From: Trebouxia sp. TZW2008
Lineage: Eukaryota; Chlorophyta; Trebouxiophyceae; Trebouxiales; Trebouxiaceae
Assembly: GCA_002118135.1 (NCBI GenBank)
Contig: BDIU01000358.1
Coordinates: 1 to 64,000 of the forward strand
Direction of reading: 5' to 3'
Length of the DNA: 64,000 nucleotides
Part shown: positions 47,271 to 57,102 of the stretch, piece by piece
Layout: each line of letters begins with the position of its first letter
How positions within the stretch are numbered: the first letter of the stretch is position 1
Notes under the pieces: model-generated
The model's input: only the letters and a program-made list of their open reading frames with translations
Database searches by the model: none
What the model was told of the DNA's origin: nothing
Made by a program: the position numbers and the translations under genes

Positions 47271-49534
47271 TCAGTCACATCTTAACTTTTGCAGCAGCAG
47301 CACATCAACATCTCCTGTCTGGTACACATCATCCAGCTGGCTGCTCGGCACAGCTGTCACACTCAGCTTGCCTTTGCAGCACTGCAGGAAAAGCTGCTCA
47401 GCCTGGCGGTTTCTGCCATGCGCAATGTAGATGTGTGTTGCAAGCGAGGAAGCTGCCACAAGCGTTTTGACAAGGTCTGGAATTGCCTCTGCAATGTACA
47501 TGACATCTGCAGGCAGCAGAACATGATCTGTGGTCTCTTCATGTTTATGTCTCTGCGCTTACATGGCAGGGTCAACACCAATGATTGTTACATATACCAT
47601 GTCTTCCAATGTTGCAGTTGGGGCTTACTTGAAGTACAGGCTGCTGCATCAGAAGCTCATGGCACATTTGTTACTGCCAACACAGTCCGCATGACGACTT
47701 TCAGAAACGTGCTCAACACAGCCAGTCTCATGGATGTTGCTCTAGATCGGTCACTAGCAGGGGGTGCTTGTATGCAGCTGTCACTACAGCACTGCTCATC
47801 TGCTCTGTACCGAATTGTCTTTGCACCACAAATGGAGTTATGCAGGCAAGCAAATGCTGACAGCTGCGTCATGACCTCACATGCTGCTGTGCATGCGTTT
47901 GATCTTGCTCACTCCAGCCTGGCAACGCAGGGCTTGCGCAACACATACCTAAAACCTGTGCTAGAACGTGTGACGTTTTTGTTGTGTGCATCGTTTATCG
48001 CAGTGATCATTGCCGGTATCTTCATTCTATTGCTGCTATTGCTGTTGCTACATCATTATTATTATGATCGATACAGTCAATACTGTTACTGTAATCGTGA
48101 CCATGCTGCTGTGCTGGTGCCAAAAACTCAGCACAGGCTGTTGAGACATCAGTGTAACTGTTTGCACTGAAATTGCACTGCAACTCTGCCTGCAGATGGG
48201 GCTGTGCAAGCAAGCAAATGCTGACAGCTGCATTGTGACTTCACATGCTGCTGTTCATGATGCTGAGCTTACCACTGTGACATCAAAGCTCAGCTCCAGG
48301 CTTGTAACAGGCTTGATCATGACATTGTGACTTGCACAGCAACATTGTGCATCAGCATGTACGACAACCCTATCATTACACTGTGTCAGTGCTTCAACTT
48401 ACCACAGGTCACTATGACATCAAACGGCAGCCCTAGGCTTGTGACAGGCTCACCCAACTTGTCAGGCGTCAACACAGCTAAATGTCACTGCAACTCTGAA
48501 ATGTGGGGCGGCGCAAGCAAGACAGTGCTAAATTGTAAACTCACATGCTGCTGTGCAAGATGCTGAGCTTACCACAGGCCACTATGACATCAAAGGGCGC
48601 CCCTAGGCTTGTAACAGCTTCACCCCACTTGTGAGGCTTCACCACAGCTGACCCTGACCCATTAGTCAGGGTGTCTTGCAAGGTGTCTTTCAACTGTGGA
48701 ACTGCAGCATCAAGTGGAGCTTTCATTGCACTGCGTAAAAGTAATATGCATTGATACATGACATTCAGGGGCTGGTCTGCATCTTTGTCATGTGTGTTCA
48801 ACGTTGACGCAGTCCAACAGGCATGTTATGTCCAAAGGGAGTTCTGACACAATCTCAGGCCAAACACAGGCCTGCTTGGCTCGTATACACATGTTCATAT
48901 CTCACTTTGCCCAACTCAAAGTTGTAAGTTCTGCAGACTATCAAAAGCAAGACGCAAGCATGAGAGGTTATCAGGAGTAGAGCATGAGGCTTGGTGGCAC
49001 GAGTTGCTGTGTGCATTGGTGTTGCAAGAGGATCAGACTGTCACCATTGTTATTGCAGTTGGCAGTCAGCAAAGGCAGATTTGGCTCCAGATCTGTCAGA
49101 ACGACCTGTGCTCCCAGCCTAGCAAGCACAATCCCTGCGAGGAGACATTTGCTGTCAACGATAAACAAGCCTTGTTTGCAGTGCACATCCCTACAGCAGA
49201 TATGCCAATTTGCCACATGCTGTCTGCTTTCAAAACTGCAGCACGATAGCAACGCAGCAAAGCAAAGCCGCTGATTTGCAGTGTGCTTTCTGCTGTCATA
49301 CTTGCACTGAGCCAGCTTCTTAGCGCACCAAAGAAAAGTTGCTGTTTTGCAACGTGCTGTCTGCTGTCACAGTTGCAGTAAGCCAGCTCTACGACGCAGT
49401 ACAGAAGCGTGTAATGCAGATGCCAATCGCACCTACCAGACCGCAGCCAGCACTCAGGTCCAAACACCTTTTGCCAACCCAAAGATTGCTCCAGCGCTCA
49501 AAGTACTTGGCCATCACAATGGAGCTGTCCCAAA
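47271..49534 (-). CDS. METTL21-type lysine methyltransferase, N-terminus missing
   Basis: A class I SAM-dependent methyltransferase of the methyltransferase-16 family, which methylates lysines on non-histone proteins such as chaperones and elongation factors. Four consecutive exons in transcript order, with consistent phases: 49534-49433, 49134-49045, 48701-48573 and 47506-47271, about 185 residues. Motif I is GKRCLDLSAGCGLVGIVLAR, followed by VVLTDLEPNLPLLTANCNNN. The third exon carries KPHKWGEAVTSLGAPFDVIV, ending in AC, and the fourth DVMYIAEAIPDLVKTL, then IYIAHGRNRQAEQLFL and QLDDVYQTGDVDVLLLQKL. The DxxY-type catalytic signature is DVMY here. The N-terminal exon before VWDSSIVMAKYFERW was not found between 49535 and 50640. 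Introns are crowded with partial exon copies. Confidence 0.75.
48240..48480 (-). repeat. Decayed copies of METTL21 exon 3
   Basis: The used exon end (48573 region, CTTACCACAGGCCACTATGA in plus sense) recurs at about 48400-48470 (CTTACCACAGGTCACTATGA, with CATCAAACGGCAGCCCTAGG) and more loosely at about 48265-48315. Period is about 165 bp. They lie in intron 3. Confidence 0.8.
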
Positions 49535-50650
49535 CTGCAAGACAAAGGAAGCATGAGATGTGTGACAGCTCAGAGCATTGCAGCAAGGAAAGCCCGAGTG
49601 AGAAAAGCTTGTGAGTTGCTATGATGAGGGAAAAGACAAGTTGCACAGCAGTCTCACTGGTTGATGCAGACTACTTGGCCGTCACAATAAAGCTGTCTCA
49701 GACTGCAAAGTGAAGGAATATGCAATGTGCATTGCCTCACCATGTACATTGGAAAAAAGCCTGGAAGACACCTTTTGCTATGCCATCACAATGTGGGCGG
49801 AATTTGAAATGCATGGCAGTCTTACTGGTTGACGCAAAACCTTCAGCATCAAATTTCGACTGCTTCAAAATCAACTTGACAGGAGGGGACAGCATTCCAT
49901 GGACATATGGCCTGTGGAATCTGACTCTGCAGAGCGCATCTGAATGGAGAAAAATTCAAGCACACGGCAGTCAAGCCAGGAAATAGTTTTAAGCTGAGAA
50001 ATCGTACTTGTCAGGCCTGTAGTCCATACACGATGCATATTGAGTTGCAGGTCCCGCTCATGGAGCAGGGAAATCTATGTCGAAGCAAATGCAAATCTGC
50101 TTGCCTGTGCTCCCTTTTCCAAGCCCATGCACGCAGAAATCTGCTGGTATCCTGGCTGTTACCTTGCGCAGGCTCATTTATTTCCGGACATTGGTGCTCG
50201 GTTGATGTATTACTGTCCATCAGCTGCAGCCTTACGTAGGCTGCACCAGCGGCATACACTGAGCACGCAGCACGTCACTCAGTCACACTGCCAGTCTGTC
50301 AGAAGAGAGTCGCGATTGAAAATGTGTGCCAAAAGCAGTTGGCACCAAAACGTTCATAGATGGTGTGCCGGGGCTGCAGAGGTCTCGCATCGCGCATCGA
50401 GGGCAGCATGCTGAACAACATGTCAAGCACAGGATGCCAAGCCTCGCACATCCGATCGGACGCTTTAAACCAAATTGATTCAGAGTCCAAGTTTGCACAC
50501 TGCTTAACAGCATGAGGTCCAGCAAACCCGTCAAATTTGCTCTCGTGTCACTGTAATCCCTCAATTAATCCTGTTCCTGCACCGGGAAGAGCAGCGCACT
50601 TCTTTACAGGCCATCTTGCGTAGGGTCGGGACCCGAGCGGACTCGCAAAC
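49535..50650. other. Region probably holding the METTL21 first exon and divergent promoter
   Basis: The METTL21-like gene lacks its start and MsrB begins at about 50651 on the other strand, so the first METTL21 exon(s) and a divergent promoter are expected here. A minus-strand ATG at about 50035 opens MDYRPDKYDFS, which resembles METTL21 N-termini, but it meets a stop before a good donor. A second frame at about 50490-50300 (MDSESIWFKASDRMCEAWHP) is unassigned. Confidence 0.4.
49668..49800 (-). repeat. Decayed copies of METTL21 exon 1 (as numbered here)
   Basis: The plus-sense run ACTTGGCCGTCACAATAAAG then CTGTCTCAGACTGCAA at about 49672-49708 corresponds to ACTTGGCCATCACAATGGAG then CTGTCCCAAACTGCAA at 49505-49540. 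A weaker copy is at about 49778-49800. Another family of echoes, built on TTTGCAACGTGCTGTCTGCT-like sequence, fills 49200-49400 in intron 1. Confidence 0.7.
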
Positions 50651-52425
50651 ATGTTGCAGGTAGAGCTGCAGACAGTACTTCGTGTACGTTCAGCTCTGCA
50701 AAACGTACTGTCACCCTTCGACGTTTGCAGGCAGTTCAAGCGTGTCAGACGTGTCAATGTCACAGAGCTCACACTTTTCCAAAGCCCTTCAGTTCAGGGG
50801 CCACACGTTTCCAAACAGCCCGTGGCAACAGGCAGCACAGCAACACACACAGAGCTCAGCTCGTACAGACTAGATGTCAGGCGTCCACCAGCTCAGCTGT
50901 AGGTCGAAGGGTGCTATCAGGGCTCGCTACTGCGGCAGTCTTGACATGGGTGCTGCAGTCAGCTCAGGCCAAAAGCATGAAGCCAGGCGAAGTTGAGCGC
51001 AGAAGTCGGGAAGAGGAGACGGCAATCTTTGAAAATCGTGAAGGAGAAGTGAGTGCTCGAGCAACCAAACTTGTGCACAAGTCACTCTCAATGTGCCACA
51101 AAGATATGTTCTGCAACAGTTTCATGACGTCAGCAGGCTTGCCTGTTTAGGTACACCATACAGAAGCTGAGTGGAAGCAAATTCTGAGCCCTGGAGCATA
51201 CAGAGTTTTGCGGAATTCTGGCACTGAGTTCCCACGCAGCAGTGCTCTAGATAAGGCAAACATGCCCTTTTTATGCATGCTGCATGATCTGCTATGATGC
51301 TGTGCTAATGCCAGACCTTTGCTGCACTGTACAACGAGGAAATGTACAAGTTCCCACAAATTCAGCGGTCATGCAGCACTAGTATCATTTGTTGCAGCAA
51401 AGTTCAATTGCACCTGGCTGTCAGTTTCCGCCTCACAAACTTGTTATGCTTATGTCAACTGCATGTGTCCTGCTACACAGTTGATGCGTTTGACTTGCAA
51501 TATGCTTTAAAGTCTTTGCTGGGCTTGTTCGGCGTAAGTTGCCATCTCAGCTTACATCAACTTAACCTGAACCTGCTGTGAGTACTCTGCTAGCATCCCA
51601 GCACAGCATCAGCAACTGCAGTCCTTCACCCTGACTTGACAATCTGACAGTGCAAAATCAAGACGAAGGGAATATAGTGGCGCATGAACAGCATACAGTC
51701 ATGTCATTATTTGTCATCTGCTGATTGTGTTATGCGCCACCTGCTGACCGTCAATCTTGCCAACTGCTGACTGTATTACTTGCGCTTTGATGGCTTACAT
51801 TTGCCATCTGCTGACTGCAGGAGAAACGTACAGGAACCTTCAAGTGCGCAGGCTGCGGTAATCCTGTCTATGCCTCTGAGGCCAAATTTGACTCAGGCAC
51901 AGGCTGGCCTTCCTTCTATCAAGCTATTTCTGGAGGGATTGATGAAACCATAGACCGCTCTATTCCCTTCGTCCCCAGAGTTGAGGTCTGTATGCACTCA
52001 GGGTGTGCAATGATGGCATACTCAGCATGTTGGCTGTGCACGTCAACTGCATGCAGAGATGCCTCTTCCCGCACGCTCATCAGCTGATGCAGGTGCTATT
52101 GCTCTTTGCCAGCAAGAAAGTTGAGATGCGCCTTGACAGATATCAGGCCATGTTTGTCGATACACATTGCATTGTCAATGCATTCGTGCCTTACAAGCTT
52201 GAATTCAATTGGTGAAGTACGATCAAATGCCTGCTGTTGATGCATGAATTTAAAGCTATTCAGATCATCATGGAGTTTGCATAAGGACTTGTGTGTTTGC
52301 TGCAGATTCGGTGCCATAAGTGTCAAGGCCATTTGGGGCATGTATTCAATGATGGCCCTCCTCCCACCGGCAAGCGCTACTGTATGAACGGCATTGCGAT
52401 GTCATTTGAACCAAAGCAAGCCTAA
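50651..52425 (+). CDS. MSRB: Peptide-methionine (R)-S-oxide reductase MsrB
   Basis: MsrB reduces methionine-R-sulfoxide in damaged proteins. Core exons are 50731-51048, 51151-51255, 51821-51985 and 52306-52425, all in phase. The catalytic domain runs [71 protein letters not shown] and [15 protein letters not shown] and CHKC are the zinc-binding pairs, and the Cys in RYCMN is the catalytic cysteine. The leader has a transit-like part ending RCQASTSSA, then [23 protein letters not shown] (split for length): a twin arginine, a hydrophobic core and an AQA cleavage site, as in thylakoid-lumen proteins. The start is uncertain. A short first exon ATGTTGCAG (50651-50659) plus a 71-nt intron is one possibility. 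Intron 51256-51820 seems to use a GC donor. Confidence 0.88.
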
Positions 52426-52430
52426 TTATT

Positions 52431-52435
52431 TGTAA
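52431..52435 (+). terminator. Possible TGTAA polyadenylation signal for MSRB
   Basis: TGTAA lies five bases past the MsrB stop codon. It matches the green-algal poly(A) signal, but would give a very short 3' UTR. Confidence 0.35.
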
Positions 52436-52733
52436 ATGTTGGCAACGTAATGAGCCCTTTTGGGTTGTCAGTTCACACATGCTGTACGTGCCATCTGATG
52501 CTCGCTCTTGTAGCTGCCTCCTCGACACTGTACCGCATTGTCCTTGCCCTAGCAGCACTTCTGTGACATAAGCATCAGAGTATTGTTTGCCTCGTGTTGC
52601 GGATTTCCTCAGGCAAAACATCAGCCAGCGCTGATCACCACGTTGATATGGCTCGCTGTCGTTGTTTGTGAGCTGATCAGCGACTCCCTTGTGTCGGTGC
52701 CGCAGCGCACGACATGCTGATCCAGCAGAGTTC

Positions 52734-54796
52734 ATGGCGGTTGGCTTCAGAGCCGTTGCTGCAGTGACCGTCTTGGTGTTCCTTTTGTCATTCCTATCGC
52801 TTCTGAAGGTACGGCAAAGCCTTTAGCTTTGTGAAGCCGTATTCCGGTATTGACTCTGTGCTGCCATCGCATGCTGCAGCTCTTCCACAGTGGTATATCA
52901 GCTGAGTTGGTCGATGGCCAAAGCTCACTCCCAACAACAGTACATCAACTGCAGCAGCAATTGGATGCTCAAAAAGCTCAGTATGCTGAACTGCAACACC
53001 AGATTGAGCAGCTTGAGGCAGCTGCAGAGTCTACACCAGGGCACAGAGCTGCAACATCCAGTGGCCAGTTGCATGCCAAACCAAGACCCTCAGATGCAAA
53101 TTCTGGCAAAGCACACAAGCTGGCAGTCATTGTGCCATACAGAGACAGAGAGCAGCATCTTGTAAACCTTATTTCACGGCTGAGTCAGTACCTCACGGTG
53201 AGTCCTTGTGAGCGCTATGTTTGCAGCTCCAGAAACCGATGCATTATGGAAGAGTATGCAAGACTTGTTGCATTCAAGGCATGACAACGCTGTCACCCAT
53301 GCTGCGACCTTTGCAGACCCAAAATTGCATATTTGCAATCTTCATTCTTGAGCAAAGCCCCTTATACTTGTTCAATAGAGGCGCCTTGCTCAATGCTGGC
53401 TTCCTGCTGCTATCAGCTTCAGATTACGACCACTTTGCCTTCCAAGATGTTGACACGATTCCAACAGACAAGGGCAACATCCAGTACAGCTATCCAGTTG
53501 GCAAAGCTCCTTTGCACCTGACTCCCTATGGAATCCATCCCGCTGCAAACTTCGTGGTAAGGACATGTTTTACCTGTCACACCATGAGCTGTTGACCAAG
53601 TACCAAATCTCTTTTTCACCCGCCTGTACAGCAGCGTGACCACCAAGTCTTCTCAAGCTGTGACGTTTTGGGTAGGCTTTTTATTGGAAAACAGTGAGCA
53701 GTTGAACACAAGCCTTGATGTTGCTTGCACTTCTGCAGTCTGTCATTGTGCTGGCACAAATACTACAGTCATGCATGATTTGAGTTCCTAATAACATTGG
53801 CAGCTGTAACCATAAACAGCTGTGCCTTGTGCTTTCCACACTCCTTCTGCTGCAAATCGGCTCACAGCTACCTTCTTGTCATGGGCTGCTTCTACACACA
53901 GCGGCTCCCAGTATGATGCCCAACAGCATGGACCTGTTTTCCGTCTAACATGAATAAGATCTTGTGCATGACAGGACTTCTTTGGCGGCATCACCATCTT
54001 CACTCGTGAGCAGTTCGAGAAGGTGAACGGCTTTGGAGTCAACTTCTGGGGCTGGGGCAGAGAGGATGACAACATGCGCTACAGGCTGATTCAGCAAGAC
54101 ATGTTCCCGCCAGAAGTGCCTGATGTCCCTAAGAGGTCCCGCCGATTCTTCTTTGAGCATCAGAAGCATGTCAAGGCCCTTGAGGTGTGTCCCACATTGG
54201 TTTACAATGTGCACGTGCATTATGACTTGAAACTCCTCAAGTTGGTTGTGCCGATCTTTCTTTGAGCATCAGAAGCATGTCAAGGCACTTGAGTTGTGTC
54301 CAACATTGATCTACAGTGCGCACATGCATTTTGACTTGCAACTCCTCAGGTCTTTTGTGCTGTTTGACTCCATACGTTTCTTGCTTATTAGCCAGCAGCC
54401 CAGAGATGGCACAGTGTTGCTTTTTGTGAGTGCTGAGAGACTGCGTGCCATAGGTGCTGTTACGCTTCTTCCTTAAATGTAGTGTACTGTTCCCCAAAAC
54501 CCTAAACTGTTCCGTCCCCATGAAAGTATTCACTCAACTGCCTGATGGTTGCTGTGCAGTGGCGTGTGGAAGGAAACGGGTCAGAGGCAACATACTACGG
54601 TGTGAATCCAGACAAACCCTATGGAGATGCGCGCATTGTGAGCGTGCAGCCACACCTCATGCAAGAAACCCTGTCAGGCCTCAACAGTACTCATTTCTGG
54701 ATCACTGGTGTGCAGACTACATTGTCTGCAGTCCACTATACTGTTAAACTTTTCTGTGATGTGACAGAAACGCCTTGGTGTGACCAACAGACTTGA
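52734..54796 (+). CDS. Beta-1,4-galactosyltransferase 7-like (GT7 family)
   Basis: A type II Golgi glycosyltransferase that in animals adds galactose to xylose in the proteoglycan linker. Five exons, 52734-52808, 52880-53197, 53317-53556, 53975-54184 and 54560-54796, all in phase, 359 residues. Residues 1-25 are a signal anchor (VAAVTVLVFLLSFLSLL). A stem coiled coil (residues about 40-75) is Q/L/E-rich. The catalytic domain has KLAVIVPYRDREQHL, LFNRGALLNAGFLLL, HFAFQDVDTIP (DVD metal-binding motif), GGITIFTREQFEKVNGF, then FWGWGREDDNMRYRL, the acceptor-binding WGWGxEDD signature. All are intact. It resembles B4GALT7 more than B4GALT1-6 by the short length. The acceptor in an alga is unknown. 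Exon 4's 3' end has a tandem copy in intron 4. Confidence 0.88.
54140..54352 (+). repeat. Tandem copy of B4GALT7-like exon 4 end
   Basis: The exon 4 end plus donor-side intron (54140-54245: TCTTTGAGCATCAGAAGCAT, GTCAAGGCCCTTGAGGTGTG) is repeated immediately at 54250-54352 (TCTTTGAGCATCAGAAGCAT, GTCAAGGCACTTGAGTTGTG), a unit of about 108 bp. The second copy has lost the GT (GAGTTGTG) and so should not compete as a donor. It is the freshest echo in the window. Confidence 0.92.
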
Positions 54797-55382
54797 CTGT
54801 GTGGGTGACTCAACAGCTTTGGGAAGCAATGCGTGATCAGGGTGTGCATCGTTTTCAAGCTGGATTCTGAATGCAGACCTAACATTTACTGAGGTGTGTC
54901 GAGCACATAAGTATCTTGTATGCACCGCGCGATGACTGGCAATGGCATTGTGGCTTGACAGGTATCAGCTGAGACCTTTTGCAGCTTCCGCTTGTATACA
55001 TCAGCGACGTGATTTTGACTGTCAGCTCACGTCACAATGTTGTCTAGTAGTTGGCAGGATCTTACTGCATTGTTGAGCGCAATGACAAGTCAGCAGCTTG
55101 CTACACCGGCAAAAGGAGTCAGACTTTGCATACACATTCTAAAGTACCGAAACAGTGTATTGAAGTTAGATACAGCAGAGCGAAGAGTCAAACAGCATGA
55201 TGAAATTATTAGCTGTGACAGCGCTGGCATGACCTAGCACCTGAGCATGAAGCTGCTGCTATTTCAGGCAGACTTGATGGGTTACATAACGTGTGAGCTC
55301 AAACTGGGCCTGGCTGTGCTGCAAGCTCAACGTGTTGATCAGCAGGGGTCATGAACAGACCAGTACAGCTGAGGCAACTCCA
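54797..55382. other. Convergent intergenic region
   Basis: Lies between the stop of the B4GALT7-like gene and the stop of the minus-strand F-box/LRR gene. It should hold two 3' UTRs. No gene recognised. Confidence 0.5.
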
Positions 55383-56681
55383 TTACACGTTCATGTACTC
55401 CAACATCTCCAGAAGGGGAAGCTGTTCGAGCGTCAACTCAAGTTGTGGGTTCACATGAGGGAGTTGATGAAGCACAGCAATCATGTATGAAAAAGTCCTG
55501 GAGTCTTGCGCAGTAACGTCTTCAAAGCAGAGATTTCTTAATGATGTCAGTCGCAGAAGGCTGCCAGCGCTGTGTGGTGAGAATTCGATTTCAAGATTGG
55601 CAAATGAAAGTCGTTTTAAAGCATGTAGCCTATGCCACAAGCAATGTGACTGCAGCTTTGACTGAGGGGCCTCCTCATCCTTTCTCAAGGATTCAAGATG
55701 AATTTCAGTAAGGCTTGTGAGGCTGAGCAAACTGTTGACAAAGCTGCTCGGAAAATGCTCAAGTTCAAATTCAACACTCCTGAGGGAAGTGAGTCCCGAA
55801 GCCCAATGAGTGCTCAAGGACTGGAGGTCTGCAACATTGTCTCTGAGCATCAGGCTGGTGAGCCTGCTTGAGCAAGGAGGGTAGGCTGTTGCTGATGTAC
55901 GAGTATTGAGTTGTTCGATGCCCTCTGAGTCCAGCAGTTTGCAGTAGCTCAGTGCTAGATGTTCCAAGTCTGAGCAGGCAGACAACCCCTGCTGATGCAG
56001 ACCATGGACTGTGCATTCCCACAAATCCACCCAGCGCAGCGATGATACAAATTTGCAGTCCTCTGCAGTAGAATTATCTGCATCCTGAATTTCCAAAAAT
56101 GTCAAGCCTGTGAGCTGCTCCAGCCCAGTAAAATTGCCGCTAGAAAGCCGGATCTTTGTCAAATGTGGCAGATTCTGCAGGGGTAGCAGGTCCAATGCTT
56201 CCAAAGTATGGAATGCTGACAGCAGCTGCAGGGAGGGTTGTTTAAGCATCATGATGACAAACTTGATAGGAAAGTGTAGAGCAACCATGGCTCCCAAGAC
56301 TATGTCCACTACATTACTGAAGCAGGTAGTCTCAAATCTGTTGAGGGACATCTGATTATGTCCAAGCCAGGTCAGCAAGCTGGGAAGTGCCTCCAGAGGA
56401 AATTGCTGTGCCAGAGTAAAGCGGTGAGTCTGCTGTTCGGACAAGCGACGAAATCGCTTGCACGACAGCCTGAGAGTCAGCAGCTGCTGTATCTGCTCAT
56501 CAAAACCGAGTTCAGGGAAGCTTCTGAGGTTCGAGTCAGTATGGCCGTGGACGAACAAGTCATCAAGATGCGCGAAAACATGTGTCCAGAGCTCATCTGT
56601 CGATGCAATGACAGGCCGCTCTTGACGCGCCGTGCGCTCGACGCCAGTAGAGGTGTCGCCCATCACTTGTATGATGAACAT
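55383..56681 (-). CDS. F-box/LRR-like protein, intronless paralog
   Basis: A 432-residue single-exon frame from ATG 56681 (MFIIQVMGDTSTGVERTARQ) to the stop at 55383. The F-box-like region is weak (TDELWTHVFAHL, then LRLSCKRFRRL). About ten leucine-rich repeats follow: LEALDLLPLQNLPHLTKIRL, LTGLTFLEIQDAD, SSLRWVDLWECTV, LEHLALSYCKLL, LTSLTEIHLESL and LTSLRNLCFEDV. It is a probable SCF substrate receptor by family analogy. The long repeat region and the lack of introns match the paralog at 44818-46134, although the two lie on opposite strands about 9 kb apart. Confidence 0.72.
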   Translation of the reverse strand: MFIIQVMGDTSTGVERTARQERPVIASTDELWTHVFAHLDDLFVHGHTDSNLRSFPELGFDEQIQQLLTLRLSCKRFRRLSEQQTHRFTLAQQFPLEALPSLLTWLGHNQMSLNRFETTCFSNVVDIVLGAMVALHFPIKFVIMMLKQPSLQLLSAFHTLEALDLLPLQNLPHLTKIRLSSGNFTGLEQLTGLTFLEIQDADNSTAEDCKFVSSLRWVDLWECTVHGLHQQGLSACSDLEHLALSYCKLLDSEGIEQLNTRTSATAYPPCSSRLTSLMLRDNVADLQSLSTHWASGLTSLRSVEFELEHFPSSFVNSLLSLTSLTEIHLESLRKDEEAPQSKLQSHCLWHRLHALKRLSFANLEIEFSPHSAGSLLRLTSLRNLCFEDVTAQDSRTFSYMIAVLHQLPHVNPQLELTLEQLPLLEMLEYMNV

Positions 56682-57102
56682 TATATCCGCGTGTCACAGC
56701 GGCGAGCCCGACCCCCCGAGACTGTCTAAATGCGTCTTGTCTGTTTACCAGCGTTGGTAACTTTCTGCCGAGAACGCTGTGCAGGATGTACTTGTCTACT
56801 GACAGGCAGCTCAAGATTCAACCATGTTTCCTTCAAAAGTTTCATGCATTTGAACTATGTGCCCAGTAATATAGCGGAGTCCAGTTTTGCTGTGTCATTC
56901 CTGCGACGGTTCATGCAGCACTCTGTGTGCATTGTTACACAACACTACATGCAAAGTATGGAGGTAACAGCATGAAGGCTGCTATATTACAAAGTGGGAG
57001 TCAAAAACTTGGGAGTCAAACAAAAGTCTTGACGAGACAAACATCCCTGTAGCTGACTGGACAGATGATGCTAACAAAGCTGAACGTGGGCAGATTGGCA
57101 GA
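56682..57102. other. Intergenic region, F-box/LRR promoter and HECT 3' UTR
   Basis: 420 bp upstream of one minus-strand gene and downstream of another. A TTACA at about 56935-56939 reads TGTAA on the minus strand, about 165 nt past the HECT stop, a candidate poly(A) signal. Nothing else noted. Confidence 0.4.

Noticed and set aside
46765..47501. Possible CRISPR-like or satellite array (about 170-bp period)
   Set aside because: Each unit matches the METTL21 last exon; it is an exon-derived tandem array, in a eukaryotic context.
47289..48170. Plus-strand frame of 293 codons
   Set aside because: It runs antisense through METTL21 exon 4, its echoes and an intron. Its protein has low-complexity hydrophobic stretches and no recognisable domain.
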